Source of the DNA: Hyphomicrobiales bacterium
Lineage (GTDB): Bacteria > Pseudomonadota > Alphaproteobacteria > Rhizobiales > Beijerinckiaceae
Assembly (NCBI GenBank): GCA_003963405.1
Contig: RXIY01000023.1
Coordinates: forward strand, 1 to 64,000
Reading direction: 5' to 3'
Length of the DNA stretch: 64,000 nt
Every line of letters begins with the position of its first letter. The stretch's first letter is position 1. The notes under the pieces were generated by a model, which saw only the letters and a list, made by a program, of their open reading frames with translations, ran no database searches and had not been told where the DNA came from. The position numbers were made by a program, and so were the translations under genes. Shown piece after piece: positions 1 through 8,907 of the stretch.

Positions 1-316
1 CGGCAATATCAACAACGCGCTGTTCTTCGCCAACAACGCGTTCGGGCTGGCGGGCTCTCCGCTCCCCGGAACCCCCGCCCAGATCGCCAACGCCACCCTG
101 CTGCAGAACGCCATCGCCAATTCCGGCATCTATGGCGGCTACCAGCAGAACGTGACGGCCGGCATCAACTGGTATCCGGACAATGGCGTCGCCTTCCAGT
201 TCAACGCCACGCACGTGATGTCGCTGAAGTCGCCGCTCAACTGGAACCCGCAGGCGATGTACGAGGGCGGATCGCATCCGACCTTCCTCGAACTGCGCAC
301 CAAGGTCTATTTCTAG
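1..316 (+). CDS. outer-membrane porin, 3' fragment
   Basis: The reading frame is open from base 2 to a TAG at 314-316 and encodes the last 104 residues of a protein that begins outside the window. The end alternates polar and hydrophobic residues (VTAGINWYPDNGVAFQFN, then LELRTKVYF) and finishes in a terminal Phe, the signature by which beta-barrel proteins are recognised for outer-membrane insertion. The GINWYPD strand near the end resembles the phosphate-selective porin O/P family, so a porin is the best guess. The substrate cannot be told from this fragment. A strong terminator follows 20 bases after the stop. Confidence 0.6.
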   Translation, partial: GNINNALFFANNAFGLAGSPLPGTPAQIANATLLQNAIANSGIYGGYQQNVTAGINWYPDNGVAFQFNATHVMSLKSPLNWNPQAMYEGGSHPTFLELRTKVYF

Positions 317-335
317 ACCGGACAGAGCGCCACGC

Positions 336-371
336 ATCTGCGCCCCCCAAACGGGGGCGCAGATTTTTTTT
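336..371 (+). terminator. Rho-independent terminator after the porin
   Basis: Perfect 12-bp arms at 336-347 and 353-364 enclose a 5-base loop and are followed by an unbroken run of T to 371. It ends transcription of the porin gene. It lies just before the convergent stop at 378 and may also limit read-through from the other side. Confidence 0.9.
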
Positions 372-377
372 CAGCCG

Positions 378-746
378 CTATTTTTTGTCTGCCGACGCGG
401 CCGCCGAGCCGACGAGCTTCTCGATCACATAAAGATTGAAGCTCACGTTGGAGACCACGCCGTCGAAGCAGATGGTCTTGAGTTCGTCCATTTTTTCATC
501 CGCCGGACGGGCGTAATAAATCTTCAGAACCTGTCGTCCGTTCGTCCAGACCGCATGTGTCTTGCCGTCGGCGCTCATGCCGCGCAGCAACTCCGCGTAA
601 TTGTGGTCGGAAATGTATTTCTCGGCCTTTGCCCGGTCGACGCAGCCCGTGATCTCCTCGGCCGGTTTTTGCGGCGCGGGCTCGGCATGGGCGCCGGCGC
701 AGGCGAAAGCCAGATACAAAGCGCATGTCCGTCCGAGAGTCTTCAT
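378..746 (-). CDS. small secreted protein of unknown function
   Basis: This encodes 122 residues. The N-terminus is a classical Sec signal peptide (MKTLGRTCALYLAFACAGAHA, cleavage predicted near residue 21), so the mature product should be a periplasmic protein of about 100 residues. Two cysteines in the mature part (in GCVDRAK and TICFDG) could form a disulfide. A DGKTHAVWTNGRQVLKIYY segment looks like beta strands. I do not recognise a family. The gene is convergent with the porin gene, and a purine-rich GGAGACC precedes the ATG. Confidence 0.6.
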   Translation of the reverse strand: MKTLGRTCALYLAFACAGAHAEPAPQKPAEEITGCVDRAKAEKYISDHNYAELLRGMSADGKTHAVWTNGRQVLKIYYARPADEKMDELKTICFDGVVSNVSFNLYVIEKLVGSAAASADKK

Positions 747-1227
747 GGTCTCCCTCCGAAGGGTTCGAACGCGGGACCGCCCGTGTCGAAGCGACCGGCT
801 TCGAGGACTTTGACACCGTGGCGGCTGATGGATCGAGCCACACTATATCCGTTTCGACGCGTCCAAAAGCGCGGAAGCGAAAGGCTTGCGATTTTCTCTT
901 GCGCATTCCGCGCCGGACGGGCCGAACGCCTCGCCGCGCCCATGCAGGGCCCGCCTCGTTCTGTTTCCTCGACCTTGCTGCGGCGAAAACGCCGCATTGA
1001 CCGCAGCCTGCGCTTGCTGTAGCAACGAACCGCTGCGCCGCAGCATGAGGCTGCTCCAGCCGCGTAGATCGGACAAACGCCCTTTGGGCGCCCGACCAGC
1101 TGTCGAGCCTCCTTCACATTTCCTAAGCGACGGCCCGATACGCGGGGCAGGTCTCCCTTTTACCGGATCGACCCAACCGCGCTCGAAGAGTGGGCCGCGG
1201 CGCGCGATCTCTCACGAAAGAACCTAA
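747..1227. other. gene-free stretch between the small secreted protein and the DEAD-box helicase
   Basis: About 480 bases separate two divergently transcribed genes. Several short open frames occur on both strands, but none has a ribosome site, signal peptide or recognisable composition, and they overlap one another as is usual at high GC. The stretch should hold the promoters of both neighbours. I see no convincing -35/-10 pair, tRNA or repeat. Confidence 0.5.
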
Positions 1228-2580
1228 GTGACCAAATTTTCCGATCTCGGCCTCGCCGAGATTCTGCTTCGCGCCCTCGATCGCGAGGGCTATGAGACTC
1301 CGACCTCCATTCAGGCCCAGGCGATCCCGTATCTTCTCCAGGGCCGCGATCTCCTCGGCATCGCCCAGACCGGCACCGGCAAGACGGCGGCTTTCGCTCT
1401 GCCGATCCTGGAACGGCTCGCCGCCGACCGGCGCCGGCCGGCGCCCTTCACGGCGCGGGCGCTGGTGCTTGCCCCGACGCGTGAGCTCGCCGCGCAGATC
1501 GCCGACAGTTTCCGCGCCTATGGGCAGTTCATGCGGCCGAGCGTCGGCGTCATCGTCGGCGGCGTTTCGCATCGCCCGCAGATCGACATGCTGGCGCGCG
1601 GGCTCGACGTGCTCGTCGCGACGCCGGGCCGGCTGCTCGATCATGTCGCGAGCGGCCGCATGCGGCTCGCCACGACGGAAGTGCTCGTGCTCGACGAAGC
1701 CGATCACATGCTCGATCTCGGTTTCATCGTTCCGATCCGCCAGATCGTCGCCAAGCTTCCCAAGCAGCGCCAGACGCTCCTGTTCTCGGCCACGATGCCG
1801 AAGGAGATCTCCGGGCTCGCGCAGGACATGCTGAACAATCCCGCCGAGGTCGCCGTGACGCCGGTCGCGACGACGGCCGAGCGCGTCGCGCAGCATGTGT
1901 TCCTCGTCGATGGCGGCGCCAAGCGCGACATGCTCATCGAACTGATGAACGACGCGGAGATTTCGCGCGCCATCGTCTTCACGCGCACCAAGCGCGGCGC
2001 CGATCGCGTGGCGCAGCATCTCGACGCGGCCGGGGTCGGCGCCGAGGCGATCCACGGCAACAAGAGCCAGAGCCAGCGCATCCGTGCGCTCGACTCCTTC
2101 CGCAAGGGCCGCACCCGCGTGCTGGTCGCGACCGACATCGCGGCGCGCGGCATCGACGTCGACGGCGTGACGCATGTCGTCAATTACGAATTGCCCGAGA
2201 CGCCGGAGGCCTATGTCCATCGCATCGGCCGCACCGCGCGCGCCGGCGCTTCGGGCCGGGCGATTTCCCTTTGCGACAATGGCGAGCGGCCACTGCTGCG
2301 TCAGATCGAAAAGGTCACGCGTCAATCGCTGCCCGTGACCGACCGGCGCAGCGACGACCAGCGTCACGAGGAGGCGGCTCCGGCCCGCCGGGGCGGTCGC
2401 GGCGGCGCGCCAAAGAGCAATGGCGGCGCCCGTCCGGCGCCGAAACATCCGCGCCGCGAAGGCGGACCGCACCGCGACGGCCCCCGTCCCGAGGGCGCCC
2501 CCCGCCCGGCGCGCGCGGCCAACGGCCAGAAGCGCCGCGCGTATGGCGGCGGCGGTCGACCGGCCGCGCCGCGAGGCTGA
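1228..2580 (+). CDS. rhlE: DEAD-box ATP-dependent RNA helicase, RhlE type
   Basis: The 450-residue protein has all the superfamily 2 helicase motifs: the Q motif (ETPTSIQAQAIP, about residue 22), Walker A AQTGTGKT (about 47-54), PTREL, the DEAD box in VLDEADHMLDLGF (about 153), SAT (about 189), and HRIGRTARAG (about 331). The last 80 residues are a disordered Arg/Gly/Pro-rich tail typical of RhlE helicases, which remodel rRNA or mRNA structure. The start is a GTG at 1228, chosen because family homology begins there (TKFSDLGLAEILLRAL). No good ribosome site is visible upstream. The exact RhlE subgroup is an inference. Confidence 0.9.
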   Translation: MTKFSDLGLAEILLRALDREGYETPTSIQAQAIPYLLQGRDLLGIAQTGTGKTAAFALPILERLAADRRRPAPFTARALVLAPTRELAAQIADSFRAYGQFMRPSVGVIVGGVSHRPQIDMLARGLDVLVATPGRLLDHVASGRMRLATTEVLVLDEADHMLDLGFIVPIRQIVAKLPKQRQTLLFSATMPKEISGLAQDMLNNPAEVAVTPVATTAERVAQHVFLVDGGAKRDMLIELMNDAEISRAIVFTRTKRGADRVAQHLDAAGVGAEAIHGNKSQSQRIRALDSFRKGRTRVLVATDIAARGIDVDGVTHVVNYELPETPEAYVHRIGRTARAGASGRAISLCDNGERPLLRQIEKVTRQSLPVTDRRSDDQRHEEAAPARRGGRGGAPKSNGGARPAPKHPRREGGPHRDGPRPEGAPRPARAANGQKRRAYGGGGRPAAPRG

Positions 2581-2704
2581 TGACGAAAGCCGTCCCGGAT
2601 CGGGGCGGCTTTTCACTTTGGCGGCGTCGCTTGCGGGCGCGCTTTCTTGCGCGCGGCCCCGGCTGCCTTAGATTGAGCCTGAAGCCAACGAGGGCGGCGG
2701 GCGC

Positions 2705-4162
2705 ATGTACGATCTTTTCATCATCGGCGGCGGGATCAACGGCTGCGCCATCGCGCGCGACGCGGCGGGGCGCGGGCTTTCTGTCCGGCTCGTCGAGCAG
2801 AACGATCTCGCAAGCGGCACGTCTTCCGCTTCGACGAAACTGATCCATGGCGGACTGCGCTATCTCGAACTCTATGAGTTTCGTCTCGTGCACGAGGCGC
2901 TTGCCGAGCGCGAGCTGCTGCTCGCCGCCGCGCCGCATGTGATCTGGCCGCTGAAATTCGTTTTGCCGCACGAGAGGGGTCTGCGTCCGGTCTGGATGCT
3001 GCGGCTCGGACTTTTCCTCTACGATCATCTCGCGCGGCGCAAGCGGCTCGAGGGCTCGCATATGGTGTCGCTGAAAGGCGATGCGCTCGGCGCGCCGCTG
3101 CGCGAGACCTATTCGGTCGGTTTCACCTATGCCGACTGCTGGGTCGATGATTCGCGCCTCGTCGCGATCAATGCGCTGGACGCCAAGGAGCGCGGCGCGA
3201 CGATCGGCGTCGGCGAGAAGCTCGTCGAGGCGCGGCGCGAGGCGGGGCGCTGGCTCGCGTCGCTGGAGGGCGGCGCGAAGATCGAAGCGCGCGCGCTCGT
3301 CAACGCCGCCGGGCCATGGGTGTCGCAGGTGATCGACGGCGCGCTGCACATCGCCTCGCGCAAGCATGTGCGGCTCGTGAAGGGCTCGCATCTCGTCACG
3401 CGCAAGCTCTATGAGGGCGCGCAGGCCTATATTCTGCAAAACCCCGACGGGCGCATCGTTTTCGTCATCCCCTACGAGGGCGACTTCACGCTCGTCGGCA
3501 CCACCGACGTGCCTTATGACGGCCCGCCGGGGTCGGTCGAGATCAGCGCGGCTGAAACGGATTATCTGCTCGCGGCGGTCAATCATTTCCTGCGTCGTCC
3601 GCTGAGCCGGGACGATGTCGTCTGGAGCTATTCGGGCCTTCGGCCGCTTTACGACGACGGCGCGCTCGACGCCTCCGTGGTGACGCGCGACTACGCCTTC
3701 GATCTCGACGCGCCCGTGGGCTCGCCACCCGCGCTTTCGGTCTTCGGCGGCAAGATCACCACGGCGCGCCGGCTCGCGGAACATGCGCTCGACGATCTTG
3801 CGCCCTATCTACCGCCGCATGGTGGCGCATGGACTCAAGGCGCCGTCTTCCCCGGCGGCGAGATGGCCTTTGACGCGTTCCTCGCGCATCTCGAGGCAGA
3901 AAAGCCATTCCTCGGCGGCGCCCTCGCCCTGCGACTCGCGCGCGCCTATGGGACGCGCGCGGAACGATTCCTCAAACATGCGCGGTCGATGTCGGATCTC
4001 GGCCGCGACTTCGGTTGCGGCCTCACGGAGGCCGAAGTGCGTTACCTCATCGAGAACGAATGGGCGCGCAGGGCAGAGGACGTCTTGTGGCGGCGCTCGA
4101 AACTGGGCCTGCATATGAACGAGGCGCAGCGGCAGGGCTTGCGTGATTTCATGGGCGCGTAG
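2705..4162 (+). CDS. glpD: glycerol-3-phosphate dehydrogenase, FAD-dependent
   Basis: GlpD oxidises sn-glycerol 3-phosphate to dihydroxyacetone phosphate at the inner membrane and passes electrons to quinone. The 485-residue protein opens with a Rossmann FAD motif (FIIGGGINGCAIARDAAGRG). It continues with the family signatures SGTSSASTKLIHGGLRYLE (about residues 36-54), LVGTTDVPYDG and SVFGGKITTARRLAEHAL (about 345), and then the C-terminal helical domain. Length fits the family. It stands alone, without glpF or glpK nearby. A G-rich sequence upstream of the ATG is a weak ribosome site. Confidence 0.93.
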   Translation: MYDLFIIGGGINGCAIARDAAGRGLSVRLVEQNDLASGTSSASTKLIHGGLRYLELYEFRLVHEALAERELLLAAAPHVIWPLKFVLPHERGLRPVWMLRLGLFLYDHLARRKRLEGSHMVSLKGDALGAPLRETYSVGFTYADCWVDDSRLVAINALDAKERGATIGVGEKLVEARREAGRWLASLEGGAKIEARALVNAAGPWVSQVIDGALHIASRKHVRLVKGSHLVTRKLYEGAQAYILQNPDGRIVFVIPYEGDFTLVGTTDVPYDGPPGSVEISAAETDYLLAAVNHFLRRPLSRDDVVWSYSGLRPLYDDGALDASVVTRDYAFDLDAPVGSPPALSVFGGKITTARRLAEHALDDLAPYLPPHGGAWTQGAVFPGGEMAFDAFLAHLEAEKPFLGGALALRLARAYGTRAERFLKHARSMSDLGRDFGCGLTEAEVRYLIENEWARRAEDVLWRRSKLGLHMNEAQRQGLRDFMGA

Positions 4163-4174
4163 CCACCTCCCTGT

Positions 4175-4210
4175 CCTTCCCCCGCTCTGCGGGAGAGGGG
4201 TGGGGAAGGG
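4175..4210. repeat. intergenic palindrome between convergent genes
   Basis: Nested inverted repeats lie between glpD and the acyl-CoA dehydrogenase stop. The outer arms are CCTTCCCC (4175-4182) and GGGGAAGG (4203-4210), and the inner stem is CCCGC/GCGGG around TCT. The sequence belongs to the CCCTCTCCC-type palindromes seen elsewhere in the window and may serve as a shared terminator, although it lacks a T run. Confidence 0.5.
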
Positions 4211-4214
4211 GGCT

Positions 4215-5948
4215 TCAGCCGCGCAACGTCTCCGCCGCCGCCGTCACCGACGGCGCGCCTTCCGTCACCATGCGCGCCAGTCCCGGCGCAGCGACGGCGA
4301 CGTTCTTTGCGAAGAAATGCGAAAGGGTTTCGTAGCGCGCGGCGTTGGGGTCGTTCTCGCGGCGCGCGCGGCGCGCGCCTTTCTCCAGTAGCGTCGCGCC
4401 GCGCGCGAGCGCGAAGAGCCGCAGATAGGGCGTGGCGCCCGCGAGCCCGTCGGCGGGCGCAGCTTTCATGGCGCGCGCCATGTAATCGCTCGCCTGCGCG
4501 AAGGCCTCCACCGCCTCGGCGACGGCGGCGAAGTCGCTTTCGTGCGCGATGGCGCGCATGTCGTCGATCTCGCGCCGCAGCGCGGCGCCTCCGGACATGG
4601 CGAGCTTGCGGCCGACGAGGTCGATCGCCTGAATGCCGTTCGTGCCTTCATAGATCGCGCAGATGCGCGCGTCGCGCATGAGCTGGGCGACGCCCGTCTC
4701 CTCGATATAGCCCATGCCGCCGAAGACCTGCACGGCGAGCGAGGTCGCCTCATTGCCGATGTCGGTCGCGAAGGCCTTGGCGACGGGGGTCAGCAGGCTC
4801 GCGCGTTCCTCGGCGTCCTTCGCGCGCCCAGGATCGGCGTCGCGATGGGCGCGGTCGATCGCCGCCGCGGTCTCGAAGCAGACGGCGCGCGCCGCCGCCG
4901 TGAGGCTCGCCATGGTGAGGAGCATGCGCGCCACATCGGGATGTTCGACGATGGCGCTCGTTTGCGCCGCGCCCGGCGCTCGGCCCTGCCGGCGCTCGCG
5001 GGCATAGGCGAGCGCCGCCTGGCTCGCCCGCTCGGCGAGCGCAACGCCCTGAAGACCCACCGAAAGACGGGCGTTGTTCATCATCGTGAACATGCAGGCG
5101 AGACCGTTGTGCTCTTCGCCGACGAGGAAGCCGAGGGCGTCCTCATAGATCATGGTGCAGGTGGGCGAGCCGTGGATTCCGAGCTTGCGCTCAATGCCCG
5201 CGCAGCGCAGCGCATTGCGCCGCGTGAAAGCGCCGGCCTCGTCGGGCAGGAATTTCGGCGCGAGGAAAAGAGAGATGCCCTTCACGCCGGGAGGCGCGTC
5301 AGGGAGCCGCGCCAGCACGAGATGCGCGATATTGCCGACGAGGTCGTGCTCGCCATAGGTGATGAATATTTTCTGGCCCGTGAGACGGTAAGACCCGTCG
5401 CCATTGCGCTCGGCGCGCGTGCGCAGGAGCGCGAGATCGGAGCCGGCCTGCGGCTCGGTCAGATTCATCGTCGCGGTCCATTCGCCGCTGACGATCCTGC
5501 GCAGATAGGTCTCTTTCAACGCCGCGCTGGCATGCGCCTCCAGCGCCTCGATGGCGCCGTGGCTCAGGAGCGGGCAGAGCGCGAAGGAGATATTGGCCGC
5601 GTTCCAGATTTCGGTGCAGGCGGCGTTGAGGAGAGCGGGCAGGCCCATGCCGCCATGCTCCGGCGCCGCGGCGAGTGCAGTCCAGCCGCCCGCCCGCCAT
5701 TGCGCATAGGCCTCGCGCCAGCCGGGCGGCGTGGTTACGGCGCCGTCGGCATAATGCGCGCCGACGCGGTCGCCGGTTCGGTCGAGCGGCAGCAACTGCT
5801 CCTCGGCGAATTTGGCCGCCTCGGCCAGCGTCTGCTCCGCGAGGCCCCCGGCGAGATCAGCGTAGCGCCCATCTGCCTCGAGCGCCTCCCGGCCCGCGGC
5901 GAGGCGAAGCGAAAAGATGAGGTCCTGAACCGGCGCGCGATAAGTCAT
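4215..5948 (-). CDS. acyl-CoA dehydrogenase with C-terminal extension (DmdC-like family)
   Basis: This flavoenzyme family introduces the alpha,beta double bond into acyl-CoA thioesters. The protein has 577 residues, longer than the classical 380-residue enzymes, as in the subgroup with an extra N-terminal segment (MTYRAPVQDLIFSLRLA) and a C-terminal acyl-CoA dehydrogenase domain. Visible signatures are TEPQAGSDLALLRTRAE, the FAD-site YEGTNGIQAIDLVGRKL and QVFGGMGYIEETGVAQLMRDARI. The start at 5948 is preceded by GAGGCTGGA. The frame stays open further upstream, but that stretch has no homology and is probably not translated. Substrate is unknown; 3-methylmercaptopropionyl-CoA or a fatty acyl-CoA is possible. 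Confidence 0.88.
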   Translation of the reverse strand: MTYRAPVQDLIFSLRLAAGREALEADGRYADLAGGLAEQTLAEAAKFAEEQLLPLDRTGDRVGAHYADGAVTTPPGWREAYAQWRAGGWTALAAAPEHGGMGLPALLNAACTEIWNAANISFALCPLLSHGAIEALEAHASAALKETYLRRIVSGEWTATMNLTEPQAGSDLALLRTRAERNGDGSYRLTGQKIFITYGEHDLVGNIAHLVLARLPDAPPGVKGISLFLAPKFLPDEAGAFTRRNALRCAGIERKLGIHGSPTCTMIYEDALGFLVGEEHNGLACMFTMMNNARLSVGLQGVALAERASQAALAYARERRQGRAPGAAQTSAIVEHPDVARMLLTMASLTAAARAVCFETAAAIDRAHRDADPGRAKDAEERASLLTPVAKAFATDIGNEATSLAVQVFGGMGYIEETGVAQLMRDARICAIYEGTNGIQAIDLVGRKLAMSGGAALRREIDDMRAIAHESDFAAVAEAVEAFAQASDYMARAMKAAPADGLAGATPYLRLFALARGATLLEKGARRARRENDPNAARYETLSHFFAKNVAVAAPGLARMVTEGAPSVTAAAETLRG

Positions 5949-6088
5949 TCCAGCCTCTTGAAGCGAATCACGGGCTGAATGTAGGGCGCCTCGGCCGCCC
6001 GCGCGCCTGCGACGCGGCTCTTCTTTCTCCTTCGCCTCCGGAGCGGTAGAGTAGGAGCCTTCCAACGCAATCGAAAGAGGCCGTTCGC

Positions 6089-6313
6089 ATGCCGCTTTAT
6101 GCCTTTCGCTGTCAGGACTGCGCTCATGAATTCGAAACGCTGGCGCGTTTCGAGGAGACCCCTGTCTGTCCGTCCTGTGGGGCGGCCCATGTCGAGCGGC
6201 AGCTGTCGCTGATCGCGAAGCCTGCCGCCGGGGGCGACGCGGGCGGGGGCGAAAGCTGCGCTGCAATGAGCGGCGGGACGCCTTGCGCGGGCTGTCCGGC
6301 GTTCGCCGCCTGA
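6089..6313 (+). CDS. FmdB-type zinc-ribbon protein
   Basis: This 74-residue protein begins with the FmdB/YgiT-like zinc ribbon (MPLYAFRCQDC), with Cys pairs at 8/11 and 27/30 that should bind one zinc ion. More cysteines follow in the Gly-rich tail (GGESCAAM, PCAGCPAF). Members are annotated as putative regulators because one lies beside formamidase genes, but their function is generally unproven. It is divergent from the acyl-CoA dehydrogenase. The ATG has only an AGAGG-like ribosome site. Confidence 0.8.
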   Translation: MPLYAFRCQDCAHEFETLARFEETPVCPSCGAAHVERQLSLIAKPAAGGDAGGGESCAAMSGGTPCAGCPAFAA

Positions 6314-6408
6314 CGCCGGGCGCCGCCGGGCGGGCGCAGGCAAGGAGGGAGAATTTCCCATAAAGCGCGCTTTCGCGTGAATAATGCGCTTTCGGCCGGT
6401 TTCGGCTG

Positions 6409-6436
6409 TTGACTTGCCGCTCTTTCGTGAGAATCT
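6409..6436 (+). promoter_or_regulatory. putative infC promoter
   Basis: A TTGACT (6409-6414) and a GAATCT (6431-6436) are separated by 16 bases, a reasonable sigma-70-like pair about 100 bases upstream of the infC start. A small inverted repeat (TCCGG ... CCGGA, near 6443-6463) lies in the resulting leader. This is a by-eye assignment. Confidence 0.35.
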
Positions 6437-6539
6437 CCCGTACTCCGGGACAAGCGTCCGGAAGAGCCTATATGCGCGTCAGTAGCGCAGATTGCCAATC
6501 GACGGCCGGGAGTTTCGGCCACTGGAAGGAGAACGATCC

Positions 6540-7082
6540 ATTCGCAGGCCAATGAAGAGCATGGCGGCGCCGCAGAAAGAAGGCCCCCGCATCAACCGTG
6601 AGATTCGCGCACGCGAAGTGCAGCTGATTGATTCCGAAGGCAAAAATCATGGCGTCGTTCAATTTCTGGACGCCCTGAACATCGCCGAGCAGGCTGGCCT
6701 CGACCTCGTCGAGATCGCGCCGAATTCTGCGCCCCCCGTATGCAAGATCCTCGATTATGGACGCTTCCGCTTCGCCGAGCAGAAGAAGGCCGCCGAGGCG
6801 CGCAAGAAGCAGAAGGTGGTCGAGGTCAAGGAAATCAAGCTGCGCCCCGGCATCGACGAGCATGACTATGACGTCAAGATGAAGGCCGTGCGTCGCTTCT
6901 TCGAGGAGGGCGACAAGGTCAAGGTGACCCTGCGCTTCCGCGGCCGCGAGATCGCCCATCAGGACATCGGCTACAGGCTGATGACCCGCGTGAAGGCCGA
7001 GACGGCCACCCTTGCCAAGGTCGAGCTCGAGCCCTCGATGGAGGGCCGCCAGATGGTGATGGTTCTCGCGCCGAGACAATAA
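6540..7082 (+). CDS. infC: translation initiation factor IF-3 (AUU start)
   Basis: IF-3 binds the 30S subunit, prevents premature 50S joining and proofreads start codons. From the ATT at 6540 the frame reads (f)[24 protein letters not shown], matching the MRRP-type N-terminus of alphaproteobacterial IF-3. The rest carries family signatures ([41 protein letters not shown]). The product is 180 residues, the normal size. A Shine-Dalgarno AAGGAG at 6526-6531 sits 8 bases before the ATT, whereas the later ATGs at 6552 and 6561 lack a site. An AUU start is the known basis of IF-3 autoregulation. rpmI and rplT do not follow here. Confidence 0.92.
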   Translation: MRRPMKSMAAPQKEGPRINREIRAREVQLIDSEGKNHGVVQFLDALNIAEQAGLDLVEIAPNSAPPVCKILDYGRFRFAEQKKAAEARKKQKVVEVKEIKLRPGIDEHDYDVKMKAVRRFFEEGDKVKVTLRFRGREIAHQDIGYRLMTRVKAETATLAKVELEPSMEGRQMVMVLAPRQ

Positions 7083-7131
7083 CAATTCGCTCGCCGGCGC
7101 GGCCGGCGGGGCTGGAAGGGGCCGTTTGAGA

Positions 7132-8043
7132 ATGTCGATTGCGCCGTCCTTGACTGTCATTGCTCGGGCGGCAGGGACAGCCGTCTTTTTGTGCGCTTGC
7201 GGGCCGGCGTCGCCTGTGTCCGCGCAGATGGCGCTTCCCGGCGCCGTGGAGCCGACGCCCGAAGGCACTGTCGCTTCGCCCCGACCGAAGAAGAAGCTCA
7301 GCAGCGGCGAGATGGGGTCGGCGCGCGGCCCCGTCGTCATGCCCAAGGCGCCATCCGAGGACACGATCGTCGGCAAGGCGCTGATGCTGGACGGCAACGG
7401 CAGCACGATCGAATTCGCGCGGAACGGGTCCGATGTCCAGGTCGTAAAGCTCACGCTGGCCGGCGACCGGCTGTCGCGTTCCGGCGAGGCGTGCCGGGTC
7501 GACATCGCCGGCATGCCCCTGAAGCTGACGCCACGCGACAGTGGCGCAGGGCTGCGCCGTTATCAACTCGCCGCCCTCACGGCCTGTCCGTTCACGCTCG
7601 ACGTTCTGGACGGCGCCATTCTCGTGACCAATGACGGCAAGGCCTGCGAGATCAAGGAGGCGGACTGCCGCGCCGATCCGAGCGGGCTCTGGGGAATGCC
7701 CGAGACCGACTTCGACCCCAAGAAGGCCGAGGAAATGCTCGGCGCCCGCGCCAGCGTCGAGAAGACGGTGCGCTCCGATTTCCGCGCGCTCTACGATCGC
7801 AACAAAGCGGACAAGCTGGTGCGCGGCTTCGTGGTGAAGGAGCAGGCGGGCTTTTCCTCCTGGCGCGAGGAAGTGTGCCGCTCCTACGCCAAGGAATCCG
7901 ACTTCGGCTATTGCGCCCTGCGCCTGACCGAGGCCCGCGTCATCGCCCTCGGCGCGCAGCTCGCGGGCGGGGTGAAGTTGCCCGAAGGCTATGCGGAGAC
8001 CGTCGCCGCCGAGGAAACCGCCGCCAAGGCGAAGAAGAAGTAG
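7132..8043 (+). CDS. exported protein of unknown function, weakly LprI-like
   Basis: About 303 residues from the ATG at 7132 (a TTG at 7126 is an alternative two codons upstream). An N-terminal hydrophobic segment ending in ASPVSAQ is a signal peptide. The middle holds repeated Cys residues (GEACRVDIAG, TACPFTLD, GKACEIKEADC). The C-terminal part (FSSWREEVCRSYAKESDFGYC, then ALRLTEARVIALGAQL) faintly resembles the Cys-containing repeat of lysozyme-inhibitor LprI-like proteins, which I offer only as a hint. It converges on the ABC permease gene with 17 bases between the stops and is probably unrelated to the lanthanide cluster. Confidence 0.65.
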   Translation: MSIAPSLTVIARAAGTAVFLCACGPASPVSAQMALPGAVEPTPEGTVASPRPKKKLSSGEMGSARGPVVMPKAPSEDTIVGKALMLDGNGSTIEFARNGSDVQVVKLTLAGDRLSRSGEACRVDIAGMPLKLTPRDSGAGLRRYQLAALTACPFTLDVLDGAILVTNDGKACEIKEADCRADPSGLWGMPETDFDPKKAEEMLGARASVEKTVRSDFRALYDRNKADKLVRGFVVKEQAGFSSWREEVCRSYAKESDFGYCALRLTEARVIALGAQLAGGVKLPEGYAETVAAEETAAKAKKK

Positions 8044-8060
8044 GGCGCCCCCGCCGGCGC

Positions 8061-8906
8061 CTATCCGCCCTTCCGCATCAGCATCCCACGCGCGGGGTCA
8101 TAGGCGATGATCGCGCCCGTTAGAAACACGCTCGTATAGGCGAGGACCGCGGTGAGCGAGGTCCATTCGATCTGCTGGTAGAAGGCGAAGCGTATCAATT
8201 CGACGGCGTGGGTGAAGGGATTGGCGAGACACACATAATAGAGCCAGGGGCTCGACTCCTTCACGCGCCAGAGCGGGTAGAGCGCGGAGGAGGCGAAGAA
8301 CATCGGGAAGATGACGAAGTTCATCACGCCCGCGAAATTCTCGAGCTGCTTGATCAGCGACGACAGCAACATGCCGAGCGCGCCGAGCATCAGCCCGCCG
8401 AGCGCCAGCGCCGGCAGCACGGTGAGATAGCCCCATCTGGTCGGCGGCTCGATCTCCCAGAAATAAGCAATCAGCAGAAAAGCGTAGACCTGCAGGATCG
8501 ACACGGCGACGCCCGCCATCAGCTTGGCGCCGAGCAAAAACCATCGCGGGAAGGGCGAGACGAGCAGCGTGCGCATATTGCCCATCTCGCGGTCGTAGAC
8601 CATGGAGAGCGACGACTGCATGCCGTTGAAGAGCTGGATCATCGCCATGAGGCCCGGCGCGATATAGACCTCGTAGAGCACATAGGTCTCGTAAGGCGGG
8701 ATGATCGAGACGCCCAGCACCTGCCGAAATCCCGCCGCGAAGATGAAGAGCCAGACGAGCGGCCGCACCAGCGCGGAGACGAAACGCTCGCGCTGATGCA
8801 GGAAGCGCAAGCCTTCGCGCCAGACGACGCCCATGAGGCAGATGAGATATTGGCGGGGCGTAAAGGAGCCCTCCCTCTCCGTCGTCATCGGCAAAAAGTC
8901 CTTCAC
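8061..8906 (-). CDS. lutF: ABC-2 type permease of the lanthanide/PQQ-associated ABC transporter
   Basis: The 281-residue membrane protein has about six hydrophobic segments (LVWLFIFAAGF, LMAGVAVSILQVYAFLLIAY, VLPALALGGLMLGALGMLL, VMNFVIFPMFFASSALYPLW, LTAVLAYTSVFLTGAIIAY) and the ABC-2 NPFTHAVELIRFA motif. It belongs to the family named for PQQ-dependent alcohol dehydrogenase ABC systems, which in methylotrophs forms the inner-membrane part of the lut lanthanide importer. The GTG at 8906 lies next to the stop of the ATPase gene; an ATG at 8888 is an alternative. It is the last gene of the operon. The symbol is assigned by analogy. Confidence 0.8.
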   Translation of the reverse strand: MKDFLPMTTEREGSFTPRQYLICLMGVVWREGLRFLHQRERFVSALVRPLVWLFIFAAGFRQVLGVSIIPPYETYVLYEVYIAPGLMAMIQLFNGMQSSLSMVYDREMGNMRTLLVSPFPRWFLLGAKLMAGVAVSILQVYAFLLIAYFWEIEPPTRWGYLTVLPALALGGLMLGALGMLLSSLIKQLENFAGVMNFVIFPMFFASSALYPLWRVKESSPWLYYVCLANPFTHAVELIRFAFYQQIEWTSLTAVLAYTSVFLTGAIIAYDPARGMLMRKGG

Positions 8907-8907
8907 C

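Noticed and set aside
760-790. GGTTCGAA resembling a tRNA T-loop
   Set aside because: No acceptor, anticodon or D stem can be drawn around it on either strand.
886-1227. 113-codon open frame ending at the helicase start
   Set aside because: It has no ribosome site or homology, contains Pro/Arg-rich low-information sequence, and overlaps opposite-strand frames of equal quality.
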